A stretch of 64,000 nt of DNA, from NCBI GenBank assembly GCA_020634165.1, contig JACKCF010000001.1, positions 1,426,001 through 1,490,000 of the forward strand, given 5' to 3'. The notes below the pieces were generated by a model, which saw only the letters and a program-made list of their open reading frames with translations, did no database searches and was not told the origin of the DNA. The stretch comes from Anaerolineaceae bacterium (GTDB taxonomy: Bacteria; Chloroflexota; Anaerolineae; Aggregatilineales; Phototrophicaceae). Positions 8,672-16,810 of the stretch are shown here, in pieces. Each line of letters begins with the position of its first letter. Position 1 is the first letter of the stretch. Position numbers and translations under genes: made by a program.

Positions 8672-11578
8672 TTAGTCACCAACGGCTTCTGCGACATGTA
8701 AGTAAGGTCGTAAGAATCGTCCTGTATGGCTCTCTGGGGACTCGGCGATTTCTTCGGGGGTACCCGTCGCAACCACCATACCGCCGCCGCTGCCGCCCTC
8801 CGGTCCCATATCGATGATATAGTCAGCGACTTTGATGATGTCCAGATTGTGCTCAATGACCACGACCGTGTTGCCATTATCGACCAATTGTTGCAGGACG
8901 TCGATCAGCTTCGCGACGTCCACCGCATGCAGACCCGTACTTGGCTCGTCCAATATGTAAAGTGTCTGACCGGTGGCACGCTTACTCAGTTCTCGGCTGA
9001 GTTTGATACGCTGTGCCTCACCACCACTGAGCGTTGTCGCTGGCTGGCCGATGCGGATATAGCCCAGGCCGACCGCAGCCAGTGTTTCCAGCTTGCGCAC
9101 GATCTTAGGCTGATTCTCGAAGAACTTCAGTCCTTCCGCGACGGTCATGTCGAGGACATCGGCGATGCTCTTGCCGTGATAGTGTACCTGCAAGGTCTCG
9201 CGGTTGTAGCGCGTACCGTGACACACCTCGCAATCGACGTAAACATCGGGCAGGAACTGCATCTCAATACGGATCAGACCCTGACCCCCGCAGTTCTCAC
9301 AGCGCCCACCTTTGACATTGAAGCTAAAGCGTCCCGATGTATAACCGCGAATCTTGCTCTCTGGTAACTGGGCGAACAAGGTGCGAATATCGTCGAACAT
9401 CTTGGTATACGTACCCGGATTACTGCGTGGGGTGCGGCCAATCGGGCTTTGGTCGATGTTGATGACCTTATCAATGTACTCCACGCCTTCAACCGAATGA
9501 TGCTTGCCCGGACGCTCTCGACTGCCATTAATTACCTGGGCCATCTTGTTATAGAGCGTATCCACCACCAGCGACGATTTACCGCTGCCGCTGACGCCTG
9601 TCACACAGGTCATCACCCCCATTGGGAAGCTGACATCGACCGAGCGCAGATTGTTCTCTTCGGCACCGCGTATCGTCAAAAGTTGCCCATTACCCTGTCG
9701 CCGCTCGGTCGGCATTTCTATCTTAAAGCGACCGGAGAGATAATCGCCTGTAGCACTGCCAACAACCTGCATGACTTGCTCTGGTGTGCCTTCTGCGACC
9801 ACTTCGCCGCCCAGTTCGCCAGCCCCAGGCCCCAGGTCGATGAGCCAGTCTGCCTGACGCATGGTATCTTCGTCATGTTCGACGACGAGCACGGTGTTGC
9901 CAAGGTCACGTAAGCCAATTAACGTATTGATGAGTCGCCCATTATCGCGCTGATGTAGACCAATCGACGGTTCATCCAGCACATAAAGCACACCTGTCAG
10001 TCGGCTACCAACCTGCGATGCCAGCCGAATGCGCTGTGCTTCACCACCACTCAGCGATCCCGCCGAGCGCGACAAAGTCAGGTAATTCAGGCCGACATCG
10101 TTCAAAAAGCCGATGCGCGCCTGTAATTCGTTCAATATCTGGAAAGCAATCTGCTGATCGCGGTTGTTGAGTTCGGCTTCCAGACCATCATCACCCCGCA
10201 GCGAAGAAATCCATTTCACCAGCTCACTGACAGGAAATTCCGAAATGTCGTAGATGGTGCGGTTCGCTATGGTGACTGCCAGCGCTTCTGGCCGCAAACG
10301 ATGACCATTGCACGTTTTACAGGGCACTTTGGTCATATAACCTTCGATGCGCTCGCGCATGGCTTCGCTATCTGTCTGCTGATAGCGGCGCTCCAGGTTC
10401 TTGACCACACCCTCAAAGCGCGTCTGGTATATCCGTACGCCGCCGCGTTTATTGATATAGCGTACATTGATCTTGCGGCTGCCCAGGCCATGCATGAAGA
10501 TGTCTTGCTGCTTCTCACTCAGGTCGTTCCAGGGCTTATCCAGCGGAATCTTAAACTCTTCCGAGAGTGCCTGGAAGACATTCCACGTCCAGCTATTCTT
10601 CTCGTCGATGTTCCAGCCGTTGGCATCAATCGCACCATCTTTGATGCTTTTCTCGCCATTCGGCACCAACATGGAAGGATCAACTTGCAAGCTAAATCCA
10701 AGTCCCTGGCAGGCGGGGCAGGCACCACGCGGCGTATTGAAACTGAACAGGCGTGGTTCCATTTCCGGGAAGCTGCCATGACCGTTAGGGCAGGCCAGCG
10801 CCTCGCTGTAGAGGATATCCAGCGGGTTGTCGCTGTCGGTTACATCGTTGATGATAATGCGACCATCACCCAGTTCCAGCGCGGTTTCGATGCTGTCCGT
10901 CAGTCGGGACTCGAAAGCCTGTGCTTCCTCAGCTTCCTCGTTGCGGCGGATGACCAGGCGGTCAACAACCGCCTCAATATTGTGGATCACATAGCGATCC
11001 AGGTCGATATTTTCTTCCAACTCCTGAATTTCGCCATCGATCCTGGCCCGCACAAAACCGGACTTCTGTAGTTCTTCCAGCACCTTGGTGTGATTGCCCT
11101 TTTTGTTGGAAATCACAGGCGCCAGGATTTGCACCCGCCGACCATCATCCATTGCCAGCACAGCATCGACAATCTGCTGGGCGCTTTGTGCTTCCAATTC
11201 AATGCCGCAGGTCGGGCAGTGAGGAACGCCAATGCGCGCGTAAAGCAGACGCAAATAGTCGTATACCTCGGTGACAGTGCCGACTGTCGAGCGTGGGTTG
11301 CTGCTGACGCTCTTCTGGTCGATAGAAACAGCCGGACTCAGTCCTTCAATCTGATCGACATCCGGCTTTTCCATCAACCCCAGGAATTGGCGGGCGTAAG
11401 CGCTCAGACTTTCGACATAACGGCGCTGGCCTTCTGCGAAGATCGTATCAAAGGCCAGGGACGATTTACCCGAACCGGATAGTCCCGTGATAACCACCAG
11501 TTGGTCGCGCGGGATATCCACGTTGATATTTTTTAGATTATGTTCGCGTGCACCTTTGATGCTGATTTTATCGGGCAT
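8672..11578 (-). CDS. uvrA: Excinuclease ABC subunit A (UvrA)
   Basis: UvrA is the damage-recognition ATPase of nucleotide excision repair and loads UvrB on DNA. The 968-residue product has the usual two ABC ATPase modules: GLSGSGKS at residues 32-39, a first zinc motif with CPTC/CPACQG cysteines, signature LSGGEAQRIRLASQ, then the second Walker A GVSGSGKS, the main zinc finger CENC...CEVC, and LSGGEAQRIKLSREL. Start 11578 (MPDKIS) fits the family N-terminus and lies 43 bases below a TTGCCA-16-TATAAT promoter. The open frame continues upstream to 11746, but that extension spans the promoter and has no family counterpart. Confidence 0.96.
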   Translation of the reverse strand: MPDKISIKGAREHNLKNINVDIPRDQLVVITGLSGSGKSSLAFDTIFAEGQRRYVESLSAYARQFLGLMEKPDVDQIEGLSPAVSIDQKSVSSNPRSTVGTVTEVYDYLRLLYARIGVPHCPTCGIELEAQSAQQIVDAVLAMDDGRRVQILAPVISNKKGNHTKVLEELQKSGFVRARIDGEIQELEENIDLDRYVIHNIEAVVDRLVIRRNEEAEEAQAFESRLTDSIETALELGDGRIIINDVTDSDNPLDILYSEALACPNGHGSFPEMEPRLFSFNTPRGACPACQGLGFSLQVDPSMLVPNGEKSIKDGAIDANGWNIDEKNSWTWNVFQALSEEFKIPLDKPWNDLSEKQQDIFMHGLGSRKINVRYINKRGGVRIYQTRFEGVVKNLERRYQQTDSEAMRERIEGYMTKVPCKTCNGHRLRPEALAVTIANRTIYDISEFPVSELVKWISSLRGDDGLEAELNNRDQQIAFQILNELQARIGFLNDVGLNYLTLSRSAGSLSGGEAQRIRLASQVGSRLTGVLYVLDEPSIGLHQRDNGRLINTLIGLRDLGNTVLVVEHDEDTMRQADWLIDLGPGAGELGGEVVAEGTPEQVMQVVGSATGDYLSGRFKIEMPTERRQGNGQLLTIRGAEENNLRSVDVSFPMGVMTCVTGVSGSGKSSLVVDTLYNKMAQVINGSRERPGKHHSVEGVEYIDKVINIDQSPIGRTPRSNPGTYTKMFDDIRTLFAQLPESKIRGYTSGRFSFNVKGGRCENCGGQGLIRIEMQFLPDVYVDCEVCHGTRYNRETLQVHYHGKSIADVLDMTVAEGLKFFENQPKIVRKLETLAAVGLGYIRIGQPATTLSGGEAQRIKLSRELSKRATGQTLYILDEPSTGLHAVDVAKLIDVLQQLVDNGNTVVVIEHNLDIIKVADYIIDMGPEGGSGGGMVVATGTPEEIAESPESHTGRFLRPYLHVAEAVGD

Positions 11579-11627
11579 GAGGGGTTCCCGTATAGTTGGA
11601 CTGGACGAAGATATGACCATCTGTTCT

Positions 11628-11655
11628 ATTATAGCGAGGCATTTTAGGCTGGCAA
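11628..11655 (-). promoter_or_regulatory. uvrA promoter
   Basis: On the minus strand TTGCCA (11655-11650), a 16-base spacer and TATAAT (11633-11628) form a good sigma-70 promoter. I saw no obvious LexA-type palindrome around it. Confidence 0.65.
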
Positions 11656-11722
11656 TGGTCTGAGCGGCCAACTCCATAAGAAGTCTATAAGGATTGCATG
11701 TATTTCGTATGGAGTACAAAAG

Positions 11723-11755
11723 AAAACAGGGATGCTCTACGAACATCCCTGTTTT
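11723..11755 (-). terminator. Intrinsic terminator after the DUF3048 gene
   Basis: AAAACAGGGATG (11723-11734) and CATCCCTGTTTT (11744-11755) form a perfect 12-bp stem with a 9-base loop. On the minus strand the T run continues as TTTTCTTTTG, 24 bases past the stop codon. Confidence 0.85.
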
Positions 11756-11778
11756 TTATTAGGCAGTTAGGCTTGTTT

Positions 11779-13176
11779 CTAATCGTCGGATGGCACGTCA
11801 ATCGGCGTCGGTGATGGCGTCTGCGCCAGGACGGTTGCTGTCGCGACCATATCCGCCTGGGTATCGCTGATGGTCACATCACCAAAGCCACGAACAACCT
11901 CGACCCATGTGCGGCCCGGCTTCAGCATAATCGGAATATTGTTGCCGTACAGCAGTTGCAGCGCGGTCCCTGGCTCACGGTTCTCACGCCGCCAGAATCC
12001 TTGCCAGAATTCGCCGTCGCGCACGACATAAGCATAGTTCTGGTCCCATAACTGGATTTCCAGCGATTCATAGGTGGCCCCTGGTGGGAACAGGTCCGGT
12101 CGACGTTCGTGCGGAACCACAATAATGACCAGATTGTCGATCCAGAGCTGATCGCCTGTGGCGGCGTCGTAATGTGGAACACTATCGGTATAGCGCAGGT
12201 AGCGGCCAGTGGCTTCATCATACTGCCAGCGCGCATCCGTCTGCCCGTACCAGTTGATGAAAATATCCTCAGCCGGTGTCCCATCAGGGTTCGGTTCTTC
12301 GTTGAAGGCGAAACCCCGTGCCTGCCATCCGGTATTTGCACCCTGGCGGGTGGCCGTTTCCCACATTTTGTCGGTATCGCCGAACAAAGTATGCTCGAAC
12401 GGATAGCCTAGGTCCCGTAGGGATTCATCGCGGCAGAAGCCCGTATCTTCACAGCCATGCCCAATGGATGGGGATAGCAGTTGGTAGTCAAAGAAGCCTT
12501 CCCCCAGGAACAACTGCTGTATTGGCTCACTGGTGCCAGAATAGGCCAGCAGTGCCCGATACATCGTCGATAGTTCCATGTCCATCAGGCGACCACTGCG
12601 GATCGAACCAACGCGACCTGGCGACTGCGACCGGAAGATGGCTGCAAAGCGCGTCACACCGCCTTCGGCTTCGTACTCAAACACCACATCTGCGCTGTTG
12701 ACGCCATACTGAGGACGCACAATCGGCGGATAGTTGGAAATTTTGACGATCAGGTTGCGCCGTGCCTGGGCTTCCTCATTCGGATAGGGCAGACCCGTTA
12801 GCGGGTTGATGCCTTCAGGATAGGAATAAGGCCCAATAGGTGTCGGCGTTGGTGACGGCGTATCCGTCGGCGTGGGTGTGACTGTCGGCGTGTTGGTAGC
12901 GGTACTGGTTGCAGTGGGCGTCAGCGTCGCTGTCGGAACAAGGGTTGGTGTATTGGTCGGACCATCCGGTGTATTGGTGGCAAAAATTCCGCCGCCGTTC
13001 CCTGTACCCTGGGTTGGGGCAGCGGTCGCTGCATCGGGGGCGCCGCTGGTGGGCATCGCCGTGCTGGATGATGGTGTATTGGTAATGAACTGGCTGCTGA
13101 CGGGCTGCGTATCCACGTGCGTCAGCCCGAATAGTAGGAAAAGGACAAGCGCGAGTGTTAGGACGAAGTTGCGCAT
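11779..13176 (-). CDS. Secreted DUF3048 protein with Thr-Pro linker (YerB-like)
   Basis: The 465-residue protein begins with a signal peptide or anchor (hydrophobic residues about 4-20), continues with a low-complexity Thr/Pro/Ser linker (about 75-115), and then has a DUF3048 domain. Recognisable blocks are NPLTGLPYPNEE, VKISNYP, RPQYGVNSADVVFEYEAEGG, and VGSIRSGRLMDMEL. The family includes YerB of Bacillus; the molecular function is not established to my knowledge. GAGGAG three to four bases upstream supports the start at 13176 rather than 13302. The protein is predicted to sit outside the membrane, with the linker as a spacer. Confidence 0.88.
   Translation of the reverse strand: MRNFVLTLALVLFLLFGLTHVDTQPVSSQFITNTPSSSTAMPTSGAPDAATAAPTQGTGNGGGIFATNTPDGPTNTPTLVPTATLTPTATSTATNTPTVTPTPTDTPSPTPTPIGPYSYPEGINPLTGLPYPNEEAQARRNLIVKISNYPPIVRPQYGVNSADVVFEYEAEGGVTRFAAIFRSQSPGRVGSIRSGRLMDMELSTMYRALLAYSGTSEPIQQLFLGEGFFDYQLLSPSIGHGCEDTGFCRDESLRDLGYPFEHTLFGDTDKMWETATRQGANTGWQARGFAFNEEPNPDGTPAEDIFINWYGQTDARWQYDEATGRYLRYTDSVPHYDAATGDQLWIDNLVIIVVPHERRPDLFPPGATYESLEIQLWDQNYAYVVRDGEFWQGFWRRENREPGTALQLLYGNNIPIMLKPGRTWVEVVRGFGDVTISDTQADMVATATVLAQTPSPTPIDVPSDD
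12836..12973 (-). repeat. Low-complexity Thr-Pro coding repeat
   Basis: This part of the DUF3048 gene is an irregular GTCGGCGT-like repeat on the plus strand, encoding alternating Thr and Pro on the minus strand. The units vary in third codon positions, so it is an old protein-level repeat rather than a fresh microsatellite. Confidence 0.7.
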
Positions 13177-13408
13177 AAGCTCCTCATGGTCTCTGGCTCT
13201 ATATCTCCTCCGGCGGGCCAGTTGGCTCGTGCGGACGATTATTCGTGAGTCTTGGTCGTGCAATTTGGTTTGTGCAGTGGGGTAGTATAGGGGTCTGTTC
13301 ATCTATTGCACAGGGCGTTCCCATAGGACAAAGGTATAATGTAGGGTAGTCGTAGGCATTTTTATTGCCTGAACATCCGCAAAATATCCTCGATATGGAG
13401 TGTTTATA

Positions 13409-14272
13409 GTGTCAAAGCGATTGCTGCTTTCCTTCGCGCATCCCGATGATGAGAGTTTCGGCATGGGCGGCACGATTGCCCGCTACGTCAATGAGGGCGT
13501 CGAAGTATCACTTATCTGCGCCACTGACGGTGATGTCGGCACTATTCCTGAAGAGATGCAGGGCCAGTTTGCGACCATCCGCGAACTACGTCTGGCTGAG
13601 TTGGAATGTGCATCTCAAAAATTAGGTTTCAGCCATGTCGCCACCTTCGGCTATCGCGATAGTGGCATGATGGGCAGCGAAAGCAACGATGACCCAAACA
13701 GCCTGTGGTATACCTGGCAGCACGATCCTGACCGCGTGGTCAAACAAGTCGTTGACGTGATTCGCGATCTTAAGCCGCAGGTGGTAGTGACCTTTAACCA
13801 ATATGGCGGCTACGGCCATCCCGACCATATCGCGATCCAGCAGGCAACAGAAAAAGCCTTCACACTGGCGGGTGATGCCAGCTATAACGACAGTGACAAA
13901 CCGCCATATCATCCCCAGAAACTGTATTATACGGGGTTGCCTGCACTGGCTCTGCGTTTCATGCTGATGGTTATGCGTTTGCGTGGTCAGGACCCACGCC
14001 GCATGGGTGTGAATAAAGACCTCGATTTTCAGGCGGTCATTGATAATCTGGAACCGATCCACGCTCGCATCAATGTGCGCGACTATATGGATGCCTGGGA
14101 AGAAGCCAATGCCTGCCATCGCAGCCAGGGCGGGGGCATGAATTCACGCTTTCCGCGCTGGTTGCAGAAACTTGTTACGGGTAACCAGGGATATACGCGC
14201 GTTCAGCCAGTACCTAATGGCACGAGAGCCATTGAGCGTGACCTGTTCGCGGGTATATCCATTGATAGTTAG
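13409..14272 (+). CDS. PIG-L/LmbE-type deacetylase
   Basis: This 287-residue protein belongs to the zinc-dependent N-acetylglucosaminyl deacetylase family, which includes MshB, BshB and GlcNAc-PI deacetylase. It shows the metal and catalytic motif AHPDDES (H11, D13, D14) followed by GMGGTIARY, and the third metal ligand in GYGHPDHIAIQQAT. The substrate could be a thiol conjugate or an amino-sugar lipid; no partner gene for bacillithiol or mycothiol synthesis is nearby. I favour the GTG at 13409, because GGAG lies eight bases before it, over a GTG at 13400. A TATAAT is at 13335-13340. Confidence 0.9.
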   Translation: MSKRLLLSFAHPDDESFGMGGTIARYVNEGVEVSLICATDGDVGTIPEEMQGQFATIRELRLAELECASQKLGFSHVATFGYRDSGMMGSESNDDPNSLWYTWQHDPDRVVKQVVDVIRDLKPQVVVTFNQYGGYGHPDHIAIQQATEKAFTLAGDASYNDSDKPPYHPQKLYYTGLPALALRFMLMVMRLRGQDPRRMGVNKDLDFQAVIDNLEPIHARINVRDYMDAWEEANACHRSQGGGMNSRFPRWLQKLVTGNQGYTRVQPVPNGTRAIERDLFAGISIDS

Positions 14273-14288
14273 CTAGGTCTTTGGCCGT

Positions 14289-14684
14289 ATGTCCACGAGT
14301 CGCTCCGCCGACCAGATTGACCGTCTGCTGGATGCAGTCGAGCATATTCAGGCGGGGCATCAGGAATTAGCGCGCCCTTTGTTACAGCAGCTTATCCGCG
14401 AAGATAGCAATTTTGAGGATGCCTGGTTGTGGATGAGCGTTGCCGTAGATGATGTCGATCAGACGATTGTGTGCCTCGATAACGTCCTGCGCATCAATCC
14501 CAAAAACGACCGTGCTGCCTTAGCACTCAGCCGCTTGCAGGCCGAAGATATGGTCGATGAGGCCGAGCGTGCTCGTTTGCGCGGACGTCGTGATCTGTAT
14601 CTCTTTATCTTCTGGCTGGTATCAGGGTTGATCCTGTTGGGGATATTCCTGTGGTTTTTAGCCGGAATGCGTTTGTTCGGCTAA
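14289..14684 (+). CDS. Small TPR-like protein with C-terminal membrane helix
   Basis: The 131-residue protein has a TPR-like helical pair near residues 10-80 (GHQELARPLLQQLIREDS..., then NVLRINPKNDRAALALSRL), a charged segment, and one hydrophobic helix at about 103-126 (LYLFIFWLVSGLILLGIFLWFLAG). It is probably tail-anchored with the repeats in the cytoplasm. It starts 16 bases after the PIG-L gene on the same strand, so the two may share a transcript. Function unknown. Its TAA overlaps the stop of the convergent gene by four bases. Confidence 0.7.
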   Translation: MSTSRSADQIDRLLDAVEHIQAGHQELARPLLQQLIREDSNFEDAWLWMSVAVDDVDQTIVCLDNVLRINPKNDRAALALSRLQAEDMVDEAERARLRGRRDLYLFIFWLVSGLILLGIFLWFLAGMRLFG

Positions 14685-15496
14685 TTGAACAGAGAAATGA
14701 ATCGTTCGCTAACGATAGCCTGACCGTCTTCACTTTGGATCCAACTGATGAATGACGCGAGCGGCTCCAGTGGTTCAGATGGACCCACGATGAAGATGGT
14801 CGAACGCAGGGGATAAATCTGGCTGGTGATGGTCTGCACATCGGGTACGACGCCATCGATAGCCAGCACCTTCAGCGTGCCATCCAATTGACTGAGCGGA
14901 GCATAGGCAATGCCATTTGTATCATGCGTGACCCGTTCGATGGCTGCCTGTGTCGATGGCACGATCTGAGCATTCGGGCTGGTCACCCGCTGGCCCATCA
15001 CCAGGCGGTCAAACTCTGCCCGAATGGCTGAACCAGTTTCACGGCTGTATAACGTGATCGGTGCATCCGTGCCGCCTGCCTCAGACCAGTTCATAAGAAA
15101 GCCCTGGTAGATTTGCCGGAACTGTGCCGTAGTCAGGGTCTCAACCGGATTGCGTGGATTGGTGATTGCGACAATGCCGTCAAGGGCTAAGGGGGCTGAC
15201 CAAAGGTTAGGGTCATTGGGGCGATGATGGCTGACGAAGTAGAGTGCATCCTCATGCGTCACATTGGCCGCTAGCTGGCTGTAGGGTACGCTGTCAAACG
15301 CAAACGAGGCATCAATCGACAATTGTGCGTACTGTGTCAACAGGTCCTGTACCAGATCAGCCGTATTTGGCGTAGCGAACAGCGGCGTCACTGTGGCTGT
15401 TGATGCGACCGGCGTTGCCGTTTGTGTCTTGGGACTACAAGCAACCAGCGCAACAATGGCTGCTGTAGCAATGGCAAGGCGTGTCGGCTTAAACAT
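14681..15496 (-). CDS. Phosphate-binding-like periplasmic lipoprotein
   Basis: The 271-residue product begins with a lipoprotein signal, with the cysteine in LVACSPK near residue 20, followed by a Thr/Pro-rich spacer. The remainder resembles the PstS/PBP-like fold: GIVAITNPRNPVETLTTAQFRQIYQG and NWSEAGGTDAPITLYSRETGSAIRAEF are typical of that family. No permease or ATPase gene is adjacent. It starts ten bases after the tgt stop codon without a clear ribosome site, so translation is probably coupled to tgt. Phosphate or another anion is the likely ligand. Start 15496 puts the signal peptide at the N-terminus; the frame is open to 15595, inside tgt. Confidence 0.78.
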   Translation of the reverse strand: MFKPTRLAIATAAIVALVACSPKTQTATPVASTATVTPLFATPNTADLVQDLLTQYAQLSIDASFAFDSVPYSQLAANVTHEDALYFVSHHRPNDPNLWSAPLALDGIVAITNPRNPVETLTTAQFRQIYQGFLMNWSEAGGTDAPITLYSRETGSAIRAEFDRLVMGQRVTSPNAQIVPSTQAAIERVTHDTNGIAYAPLSQLDGTLKVLAIDGVVPDVQTITSQIYPLRSTIFIVGPSEPLEPLASFISWIQSEDGQAIVSERFISLFN

Positions 15497-15506
15497 AACG
15501 ATGGGT

Positions 15507-16619
15507 TTAGCGTTGACCGAGATAACGCTGCAAGAACGATTCTGTGTATTGGGCCAGTCGGCCTTCAATGATTGCCTGACGCATATTTTGAACATGCGTG
15601 ATTAAAAACGCGATGTTGTTCAGGCTCAACAGGTAATATGCGAGCAGTTCTTTTGCGATCATCAGGTGCCGCAGATAGGCACGGCTGAAATTTTGCGAAT
15701 AGCTCTGGAAACCCGCATCCAGGATCAGCGGGCGTTCGTCTTCTTTGAATTGGGCATTTTTCATGTTCACACGCCCATCGAAAGTGAAAGCTGCTCCGTG
15801 ACGTGCCAATCGCGTCGGAATCACGCAGTCGAACAGGTCGATGCCGCGCGTGATCGCTTCGCACAGGTCATCGGGATCACCAACGCCCATCAGATAGCGC
15901 GGACGATCCGCTCGCATAATGGGCAGTGTCTGGTCGAGCGTGGCATACTGCTCGGCTTTGGTCTCGCCAACCGCCAGTCCGCCAATAGCATACCCTTTGA
16001 AATCCAGCGACTGGATAAATTGGGCTGATTGTTCACGCAGGTCCGGGAAAATGCCGCCCTGCACAATGCCGAACAATGCCTGCTGGCTGTCATCAGGATG
16101 GGCTTCACGGCAGCGAGCTGCCCAGGCATGCGTCCGCTCGACTGCTTTTTCAACAGTTTCACGATCTGTCGGCGGTGGGCACTGGTCAAATGCCATGATG
16201 ATGTCTGCGCCAAGCGCCTGTTGGATGGCCATAGAGCTTTCGGGCGTCAGACGACGTTGGCTGCCATCAATATGGCTGCGGAACGTCACGCCTTCGTCAT
16301 CAATCTTGTTGATCTGTGTCAGGCTGAAGACCTGGAACCCGCCAGAGTCTGTCAGGATAGGTCCGTCCCACTGCATGAACTCGTGTAGACCACCCATTTT
16401 TCGGACGAGGTCTTCTCCAGGGCGCAGGTGCAGATGATAGGTATTGGCCAGGACCAGACTGGCATGGAGTTCGTGCAGGTCGCGCGGTGGCACAGCTTTG
16501 ACCGTGGCCTGGGTGCCAACGGGTGCAAAACAAGGGGTCGGAATATCCCCATGTGGCGTGTGCAAAATGCCCGCACGGGCATGACCGTCTGTGGCGACGA
16601 TTTCGAACTCAAAGGCCAT
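15507..16619 (-). CDS. tgt: Queuine tRNA-ribosyltransferase
   Basis: Bacterial Tgt swaps guanine 34 of GUN-anticodon tRNAs for preQ1. The 370-residue protein has the barrel signatures PCFAPVGTQATVKA, LANTYHLHLRPGE, the nucleophile and base-recognition block ILTDSGGFQVFSL (first Asp in TDSGG), and MAFDQCPPP. The second Asp nucleophile lies in GIDLFDCVIPTRLARHG. The zinc ligands normally found as CxCxxC with a distal His look incomplete: the region reads NMKNAQFKEDERPL, lacking the usual cysteines, while FDCVIPTR keeps one Cys. AGGGG upstream supports start 16619. A TATAAT lies at 16652-16657 on the minus strand. Confidence 0.93.
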   Translation of the reverse strand: MAFEFEIVATDGHARAGILHTPHGDIPTPCFAPVGTQATVKAVPPRDLHELHASLVLANTYHLHLRPGEDLVRKMGGLHEFMQWDGPILTDSGGFQVFSLTQINKIDDEGVTFRSHIDGSQRRLTPESSMAIQQALGADIIMAFDQCPPPTDRETVEKAVERTHAWAARCREAHPDDSQQALFGIVQGGIFPDLREQSAQFIQSLDFKGYAIGGLAVGETKAEQYATLDQTLPIMRADRPRYLMGVGDPDDLCEAITRGIDLFDCVIPTRLARHGAAFTFDGRVNMKNAQFKEDERPLILDAGFQSYSQNFSRAYLRHLMIAKELLAYYLLSLNNIAFLITHVQNMRQAIIEGRLAQYTESFLQRYLGQR

Positions 16620-16651
16620 AGTTGCCCCTGCGATGGAAGTAATTTCGGGCA

Positions 16652-16657
16652 ATTATA
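16652..16657 (-). promoter_or_regulatory. Candidate -10 box for tgt
   Basis: On the minus strand a perfect TATAAT lies 33 bases upstream of the tgt start. No strong -35 is visible at the right distance. Confidence 0.4.
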
Positions 16658-16810
16658 GCACAACGCTTGTCTAAAAACGCGGCAGGGCTTAACGTTATAT
16701 TGCGCAGGCACTCTTACAATAGAATTATGCGACCTGGCCTATAGATGGCCATACCGAGGGCGCCAGAGTCGCCAAACTCATTTACCACGGATGATTCGAT
16801 ACGGTTCTTT

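Noticed and set aside
10301..11071. Open frame of 256 codons antisense to uvrA
   Set aside because: UvrA motifs are intact on the minus strand through this whole region; the plus-strand translation shows no family feature.
11579..11746. N-terminal extension of UvrA
   Set aside because: It spans the promoter at 11628-11655 and has no counterpart in the family.
12836..12973. GTCGGCGT-like repeats as a possible CRISPR or regulatory array
   Set aside because: Units are short and irregular and translate to a Thr-Pro linker in frame with the DUF3048 gene.
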